A stretch of 64,000 bases of DNA, taken from the NCBI GenBank assembly GCA_001949185.1, contig BDGG01000007.1:2007079-2071078 (forward strand), read 5' to 3'. A program made the translations under genes and the position numbers. This document shows positions 58,801-64,000 of the stretch, one piece after another; position 1 is the stretch's first letter, and every line of letters starts with the position of its first letter. The notes beneath the pieces are model-generated. The model was not told where the DNA came from, made no database searches, and worked only from the letters and a program-made list of their open reading frames with translations. This stretch comes from Ramazzottius varieornatus (taxonomy: Eukaryota; Tardigrada; Eutardigrada; Parachela; Ramazzottiidae).

Positions 58801-61474
58801 GCTGGCTCGTCTCAGCCGCGGTAGGGTTTTTCTTGCGTCGCCCCATAGTTAGTACGTTTACAGGATATCCTGAGTACTAAATCTGTACAGATTCCAGCGG
58901 AACAGAGACTACAGATCAGTTGGAGAACAGCAGAAGAGAACCAGACGTAAAAACGAGGAAAGCCATAAGTGTAATTAGTGTAATAGAGAGTAGAAAAAGT
59001 ATGTAAAGCAAGTGTGCAAGAGATAAACGCATTTAAAATCTCAATAAAAGCTGCTCGATGGCAGCTTATTCCGAAGTTCAAATTAAAACCTCCGATCTGT
59101 AAAATCACAGAAACAACCAAAAAATCAATCAAGCCTGTCGACACCTAATGACCAATTAGCGATGTGTGCAGTGGCTACTGTCACAGTGTCAACTTGATTG
59201 AGCGCAAGTGCCACACGTTTCGTAAAAGCCAAGACAGTCTTCAGCTCAAAGCAGCTTTTGATCATAGAGTATTTCTGTGCTCTGCTTCCTTTTGAAATTT
59301 AACTGGTCAGCTGTAGTGACTTTTGCACGTCGAGAAATCTCCCTCAGCTACCTTTTGAAACTGTGGAACAGTTCCCTGGAATTGGAACTGTTACTCTTGT
59401 TTCTTCTCTTTCCCCAGAGTTTCTTCCGCAGGACCGTTTTGAAGAATGTACAGCACAAATGTCACGGCAAAGATACGTGCAGTATAAAGCGATGTCGACA
59501 GTGCCGCTACCAACAATGTTTGATGGCGGGAATGATCAGAGAAGGTAGGACGCAAGTCTGACGGGGTCGCAAAAACTGTCTGTTAATTTTACACCTAACC
59601 TACAATGCCATTGTTCCCAGCATGCAACGCCCTGTTTGTTTAGCAATTTGTTCGGTCAAGCCAAAGAGAAACAAGCCAAAAGAGGACGAGGGTCCACCGA
59701 TTTCTGCTCTTTCCCAAAGTTCCACAGGAAATGGAATACTTGGTAGACCAAATTTCCGGCGGTCATCAGTTGACAGTAAAGGTAATTTAGATTTTCGATT
59801 CTATAATCATCCGCTTTATAACTATTCGATATATCGTTATTGAATTCGTTCTTTGTTTTTCCACATTGCACCGAATATCCGACGGGAAGGACTGGACGAA
59901 GCGAAGGTCAATGCCTTCGAGGACATCAGCGAGCTGTCTTGGCCTGCCTTGTTCAAGATTGTGGAGTTCGTCCAGAAGCTACCCGGATACGACACACTGA
60001 CTCCCTCTGACCAGCACGTTTTGTTGAAGAACAGCTGCCTGGAAATCATGGTAAGTGAAACACCAACATGAGAAACAGTCAAATTGGAGATGGTTCGCCC
60101 CTGATCAATATGAAAGCTCGGCCAACAAGCTCGACAAAATACCAGTTACCGAGTGGCGCACGCATCCACCTAACAACAGTAACAACGTGCGCCACGTGGA
60201 AAAAACAACCTGGACAAGATTGTTTTTTCCCGAGGGGCGTCAAGTATCAGGTAATAACAACAGAAATGTGCGCCCCTTGAGAGAACGACCTGGTCGAGTT
60301 GGTTCCCCGACTTTTCATAATTTTTAACCATTTTATTGCTTATCTTCCTTCAGATTGTCCGGATGTGCTGGAGCCATTACGATTTACACTCTGATCGGTT
60401 CGTCTTGTCAGGAGGCCTCTACCTGACCCATATCCGATGTCATACCATCGGCCTCGGGGATGTGGAGAAAAATCTCTTCAAGTTGGCAGAGAGGATAGCA
60501 GAAATGCGTCTGGATGCGACCTGTCAATGCATCCTGTGTGCCTTGTGCTTCTTCCAGTCCGGTAAGTCTCAACTTCATGGCGTTACATACTTGGTAATTG
60601 CCATGTTGGCAAATAAACTGACGAATATTACTCTCTTCCAAAGTGGCGCATGTTTCGTTGCTGGTGGCAAAACGTATGCGCCACCTGGGAAAACGATCAT
60701 GTTCGAAGTAATTGCCAATTACCAGCCTTCCAATACTTTCTTCAGTCGTTTCGGCAGGTTTTACCTTTAACTTCTGCTTGAGATTCGCTTGTTGTAGATT
60801 ATTCTGATGTGTGGGAGGACATCAAAGTTCAGTCTCTGCAGGAACCTCTCGTCGACCTCTTGAAGAGCCTCCTACCTCGCCTCCAGCCAACTCGGACAGA
60901 GCTCTTTTCGGAGCTGATTACGCAGACGCTCGTCGAGCTGCGATTTCTCTCTGATTGCTGTACGTGCGAACCAGCTTTAAGTCTTGTGGACAATATCGCA
61001 GTGGTTTGTGAAATGAAATGCGAGACCGCTGCCTCAAGTGGTGCACGTTTTCATTATCGTTCGCTGGTTGCGTGCGCCACTGGGAAATTCAGCAAGAGTA
61101 CTTTCCCAAGTGGCGCACGCTCCCGGTGAACAACAACGGAAGCCTGCGCCACTTAGGGAAAGAAAGTGAACAAGATCGTTGCCGCAAATGGCGCATCCTT
61201 CCAGCCAGTTACAATGGAAATGTACGCCACTTGAACTCTCGAACTTGTACGTGTTTTTTGCCGACCTGTCAAAGAAGTTTAGATTTTTTGTGCATGGTCC
61301 AGTCTGATCTTATTGGGGCTGTATTTTTCAGGTCGAGAAAAGATTCGGTGCGGCGAACAGCCAGCTGCCGACACGCTGAAAGAGCTCTTCTGTTCTTGGC
61401 CACAGTTCATGGAGGCAGCGCCCACGCCGCATGCCAAGCTGGCCCCGTCGCCGTTCGTGCAGTATCCGGCATAG
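55839..61474 (+). CDS. Nuclear receptor with RAR/NR1-like ligand-binding domain and shortened zinc finger II
   Basis: Seven exons, 55839..56210, 59418..59544, 59644..59781, 59890..60050, 60354..60561, 60798..60959 and 61332..61474, sum to 1311 nt, 436 aa. A Ser-rich A/B region (residues 1-100) precedes the DNA-binding domain: finger I is C103-TIC...C120-EGC with P-box CEGCKS; finger II is C139-x5-C145-x4-C150-x2-C153. The usual spacing is C-x5-C-x9-C-x2-C, so five residues are missing. A basic extension (VKPKRNKPK) follows. LBD: WPALFKIVEFVQKLPGYDTL, DQHVLLKNSCLEIMIVRMC, VQSLQEPLVDLLKSLLP, and a last helix TLKELF that fits AF-2. These blocks most resemble RAR and related NR1 receptors, but ligand and orthology are unproven. 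The acceptor of exon 4 (GACGGGAAG) is weak. Intron 1, between the fingers, holds a Harbinger element; introns 4-6 hold seven hairpin repeat units. Confidence 0.82.
56513..57670 (+). pseudogene. Harbinger-type DDE transposase, damaged
   Basis: Exon 1, 56513..57055, encodes the helical N-terminal half (FEQEVRMSRDAFERILGRIS, LQLMITAYCFGSSGSSASLG, and an IGTRFGVSEGFV helix-turn-helix-like segment). After a 65 nt intron the catalytic part starts at about 57121 with GFPDCVGMLEGTLIPL, where the family has DGTHI; here Asp reads Glu. The frame then breaks at about 57240-57255. Downstream, in a second frame (57245..57670), come PGEYLLADSAHTT (second Asp) and RVEHTRGILKGRF (Glu). The block normally between the first and second Asp, about 40-50 residues, is missing at the break. 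An internal deletion plus frameshift makes an active enzyme unlikely. Confidence 0.8.
57675..58846 (-). CDS. Harbinger-associated Myb/SANT-like DNA-binding protein
   Basis: Two minus-strand exons, 58378..58846 and 57675..58246, join in phase to 346 aa, without stops. Residues about 45-125 form a Myb/SANT-trihelix-like domain (YGLWSTEQEGQLIEWLED, KAAVYRKISVYLAEHG, KNKIVNLERGYKAALVFL). Such proteins bind transposon DNA and help the transposase in Harbinger elements. The C-terminal about 90 residues are a charged coiled coil (LMLEEKKLELAQQNVEADRE). The start fits a GRRKK nuclear-localisation-like N-terminus. Its stop lies only 4 bp from the transposase stop on the other strand. Confidence 0.85.
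60147..60283. repeat. Hairpin units of the GTGGCGCAC dyad family in nuclear-receptor intron 4
   Basis: Unit 1: CCGAGTGGCGCACGC to AACGTGCGCCACGTGG. Unit 2 (diverged arms): CCCGAGGGGCGTCA to ATGTGCGCCCCTTGAG. The linker has AACCTGGACAAGATTG and is followed by ACGACCTGGTCGAG. Confidence 0.7.
60642..60704. repeat. Hairpin unit in nuclear-receptor intron 5
   Basis: CCAAAGTGGCGCATG to GTATGCGCCACCTGGG, followed by AAAACGATCATGTTCGAAG. Confidence 0.7.
61031..61236. repeat. Three tandem hairpin units in nuclear-receptor intron 6
   Basis: Units at about 61031-61085 (CAAGTGGTGCACG to CGTGCGCCACTGGG), 61105-61163 (CCCAAGTGGCGCACGC to CTGCGCCACTTAGG) and 61183-61233 (CAAATGGCGCATCC to TGTACGCCACTTG). 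Inner dyads such as CCCGG...CGG and TTCCAGC...GGAA are present. The spacing of about 75-80 nt between units is regular. Confidence 0.75.
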
Positions 61475-62200
61475 CCATCATTTGGGGACACTGTCCAGCC
61501 CTCTTTCCAGACGCAAATCAACGAAGGCTTTTATAGCCCTTCAGCCTACGGGGCCATATCGTCGTGGACGTGTCCGGTGCCGCAGCCCAATAACCCGGCA
61601 AAATATCCAGCACTACCATCTTTTGATTCGTACTTGACGTAGACAAATTCCACTGATGCCTAACTAGTCTGTCTGATTGCTGGCCACCTCTGACAGCTTT
61701 TACGGCTTGTTCGACGAGGTTCTTGAACGTCTCAGGTGACATACTGACTCGCCTCTTTAGAAAGTTTCCAATTTGTGCTTGTGCAAATCCTACTGGGCAA
61801 CCAGCGGACCTTTGGTCTGATGTGCTCGTTCACGCTTAGACGATGTGCTGAAAATCTGGATTGGACAACATTTGAAACTAGGTCTGGAAGGTTGCACGAC
61901 GCTCAATTGCGACAGATGATTTTCGCATAGCCAGCACAAGACCAGTGAACATGTTCTGTCAGGAATCGGAAGAGGGCTGGCAGTCCTTCCGGCCTCCATT
62001 GCACGAGAGAGCCAATTGAGACAGGTTATCGTCCTGCAGGTCTTGGTGTGCATGGCTTCAGTAGTTGGTGTGGACCTTGTCGATGAGCCTTGCTCATAGC
62101 AATGAGGAAGACCTGCCACGAAAACGAACGGCCAAGTGACATTTGAGGCAACTGGAAGCGGAATAAGACTTAGCGAGTGGACGGCGTTTCCGCCGCTGTA
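61475..62200. other. Intergenic region between convergent nuclear receptor and GPCR genes
   Basis: 725 bp; no supported gene. Minus-strand reading frames continue weakly past the GPCR stop up to about 62090. Confidence 0.35.
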
Positions 62201-63118
62201 CTAGAACGTCATCCAGAAATAGACCATAGGCTTGCGCGCCATAATGGCGGGGAAGGAGCGTGTCAGCACGGGGTAACAGAGGAAGAAGAAGCAGTAAGGT
62301 AGGAAGGAGAAGAACAAGAGAATGGACATGATCAGCTTCGGCCAATGGCTTCGCTCTTGCCCTTGGCCTGCGGCGGCCGTCGACCTCGACGACTCCGTTG
62401 GTTGTATGAAGGTTCTCCTCGCTGGCTACCAGCCTCCGTACATGATCGCAACGTACAAGAAGCCGCTGACAGATAGAGGAACATAAATGCCCAAGGAGAT
62501 CTGGACCATGCGGTAGTCCAGCTGTCCGGCTCGGATCAAGGCCGCTGTACATGCGCCCCACACTTGATCGACACCGTAATGTCCAGTGCCACCGCCGAAC
62601 TCCATGGGCAGGTTAATAATAAAACTGCTGACCCAGATGAAGGCAATGAAGGCAGCAATCCATTTGGGCTGGGATAAGCGACGATAATGCAAGGGGATGG
62701 CCATCAAGCGGTTGACGGCCAGGATGACAATATTGAAGTAGAGAGCAATGTTGAGCAGAGTGAAGAAGAACTGGTAGATTTGGCAGGTAAGGTGCGATTT
62801 CAGATGGACCATCCAAAAGGTGATGTGGATGGGAATAGCCAAGAGGCCCATGGTGGCTTGGACCAGCATCATGTGGGCAATCAAGATGGCCGTCCCGCTT
62901 CGCAGGCTTTGCCTGGTGCAGATGGTCAGCAAGCAGAGGAAGTTGAATGCGCCGATGGACAAGGCCAGTAGGAGGTTCAGCGGGTAGCAGACGGCCAGCC
63001 GCCATTGATAGGCAGACCACAAGATCATCTGCCTCAGCCAGCTACAATTGAAGAGGCTCGTCAGGTTGAGGAACGAGGAAGAATTCATGCTGTCCAACGT
63101 AGAGTTTACAATGCGCAT
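62201..63118 (-). pseudogene. Rhodopsin-like GPCR interrupted by two in-frame TAG codons
   Basis: One open frame from ATG at 63118 gives TM1-TM5: LLLALSIGAFNFLCLLTIC, IAHMMLVQATMGLLAIPIHI, a TM3 with conserved Cys (LTCQIYQ) ending VNRLMAI (NR for DRY), WIAAFIAFIWVSSFIINLP, and ISLGIYVPLSVSGFLYVAI. A TAG at 62426-62428 follows. The same frame continues with a basic ICL3-like segment, TM6 (LIMSILLFFSFLPYCFFFLC) and half of TM7 (KPMVYFWMTF), then a second TAG at 62201-62203; beyond it YSGGNAVHSLSLI would complete TM7. The first TAG could be removed by an intron using a GTAGCC donor, but no in-phase acceptor is convincing. The N-terminus has four possible N-glycosylation sites. Either a young pseudogene or a gene with introns I failed to place; other genes here use TAG as an ordinary stop. 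Confidence 0.65.
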
Positions 63119-64000
63119 TATGTGGCGACCGCGCTGGGAAGGAAAGGTATCATATATAGAGGAATGTCCTAACTCAGCAGTCTAAACCATCCCTGATTGT
63201 GACAGGGAGCACAACTAACGTAGATAATTATGTGTTGATCGAGGTAGTTACCAAGCTGGAACAAGGTTAGTGCCGGTTGAGCAGATTAGCGACGACTTCC
63301 GGCAAGGCGACTCTGCGCCACCTCTTCCCTGTGCCGACTCAAACGGAATCTAAGTGGCCCGCTTAATCAGACATAATTGCCCTGTGTTTTATGCTTGACC
63401 AAGGATGAGACGAAGCCCCAGCTAATCAGCGGCGACATATCAGCCTAATAAGATCAGCAGCTTCGCTGGGTGTCAAGTTGATGCTAACCGAGACAATTCA
63501 CCTATGTAAGCTTCCGTAAGGCCATCTTTTTTTACGTTGAAAAAGTTACCAAGTTTTGGTCGGTTTCTCGTCGTCCTCCGCGAGATTATCGCCCGGGATG
63601 GTTTTTCTCTCCATATACCAAAGTGCTCGTATTGATAAGAAGGGAGCATTCTGCCTTGCTAATTTGTCGAGCCATCGAGGCCGTGCATTTCATCGACACA
63701 ATCTCCGGGCAGTTTCACGGGCAGATATCGATGGGACATCGGCATAATATGGTTTCGTCGAGTGGCGCCGCGCTCTTGAACTGCTGTTGCCAGACAGCGT
63801 GCGCCACTTGAGGAAAACGATCTGGGCGACGTTTCGGACCAGCACTGACATTTTTTCATCTACAAGACAGCACATTCAAGAGTCTCAAAAGACTTCTCAC
63901 CATGTCATCGCAAGCAGATTGAGAAGATGTGGTATGTTGGCTGGTCCGAATGCAGAGGCGGCTGGAGCTATCAAAAAGGTCCGCAATTTGGCCCTTTTTC
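63119..64000. other. Upstream region of the GPCR-like gene
   Basis: No supported gene to the window end. A TATA-like CTATATATGATACC (minus strand, about 63147-63160) lies 30-40 bp upstream of the GPCR ATG. One hairpin repeat unit occurs at 63756-63815. Confidence 0.4.
63756..63815. repeat. Hairpin unit of the GTGGCGCAC dyad family
   Basis: CGTCGAGTGGCGCCG to CGTGCGCCACTTGAGG, followed by AAAACGATCTGGGCGACG, the same linker type as at 36.4 and 60.7 kb. Confidence 0.65.

Larger units (their letters stand above)
56292..59146. mobile_element. PIF/Harbinger DNA transposon inside the nuclear-receptor intron
   Basis: 2855 bp element. Ends begin AGGTGTCGACAGGC on both sides (right end reverse-complemented), flanked by the 3 bp duplication AAT (56289-56291 and 59147-59149), the size expected for PIF/Harbinger. 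It carries the two genes typical of the superfamily in convergent orientation: a DDE transposase (plus, about 56513-57670) and a Myb/SANT-like protein (minus, 57675-58846). It lies wholly within the intron that separates the two zinc-finger exons. Confidence 0.92.

Noticed and set aside
56513-58846. Host genes inside the nuclear-receptor intron
   Set aside because: Both coding units lie between matching terminal repeats with an AAT duplication and belong to a Harbinger element, so they are transposon genes.
60147-61236. CRISPR-like array, because of regular spacing of palindromic repeats
   Set aside because: This is a spliced eukaryotic gene. The units are hairpins whose loops are themselves partly paired, with variable arms and no unique spacers of fixed length.

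Overview
This is a nuclear genome window from a bilaterian invertebrate. Genes carry several phase-consistent GT-AG introns, mostly 60-160 nt long. There is an intron-bearing tRNA-Ser. The protein set is metazoan: a TRIM9-type RING/B-box/COS/FN3/SPRY ligase, two class-A GPCR-like receptors, a nuclear receptor, invertebrate sarcoplasmic calcium-binding proteins and cytoplasmic dynein. I cannot name the species. A compact-intron spiralian-like animal is plausible but is only an inference. The exon models below were joined by hand from splice sites and reading-frame phase. Most give uninterrupted frames whose exon lengths sum to a multiple of three.

Layout: 1-5.4 kb is a dense housekeeping cluster. 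It holds the 5' end of the dynein-1 heavy chain (minus), facing a TIMM10 gene and a HYPK gene (plus), then a CCDC157-like coiled-coil gene (minus, convergent with HYPK). 8-19 kb is a TRIM9 orthologue. Its roughly 8 kb intron contains two further plus-strand genes: a secreted Ly6/uPAR-type protein and a single-pass membrane coiled-coil protein. 19.4-21.7 kb holds tRNA-Ser(CGA) and an unrecognised coiled-coil gene. 22.4-24.6 kb is a GPCR whose first intron carries a Tc1-like MITE. 25.2-27.9 kb is a tail-to-tail pair of EF-hand (SCP-like) paralogues, each 209 aa. 28.8-30.2 kb is TMEM41B. 30.8-31.4 kb is a small unrecognised spliced gene. 32-37.8 kb is a 10-exon gene joining a winged-helix segment to a nucleoside-phosphorylase-like domain.

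From 37.8 to about 47.4 kb I see no convincing gene. It is occupied by diverged repeat copies, a 657 bp near-perfect palindrome, another large inverted repeat and MITEs. 47.4-54.2 kb has an orphan spliced gene fragment, a Reeler-domain gene (minus), a hAT-like MITE and a BTB/BACK gene (minus). After another hAT-like MITE and a 50 bp run of N, 55.8-61.5 kb is a nuclear receptor. The intron between its two zinc-finger exons has been entered by a complete 2.86 kb PIF/Harbinger element: both terminal repeats, a 3 bp target duplication, a damaged transposase and an intact Myb/SANT-like second gene. The last gene (62.2-63.1 kb, minus) is a rhodopsin-like receptor interrupted by two in-frame TAG codons.

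The most unusual signals are: a short hairpin repeat family (GTGGCGCAC ... GTGCGCCAC with a second dyad nested inside) found at seven loci, with seven of its twelve units in the nuclear receptor's introns; the shortened second zinc finger of that receptor; and the winged-helix/phosphorylase fusion.
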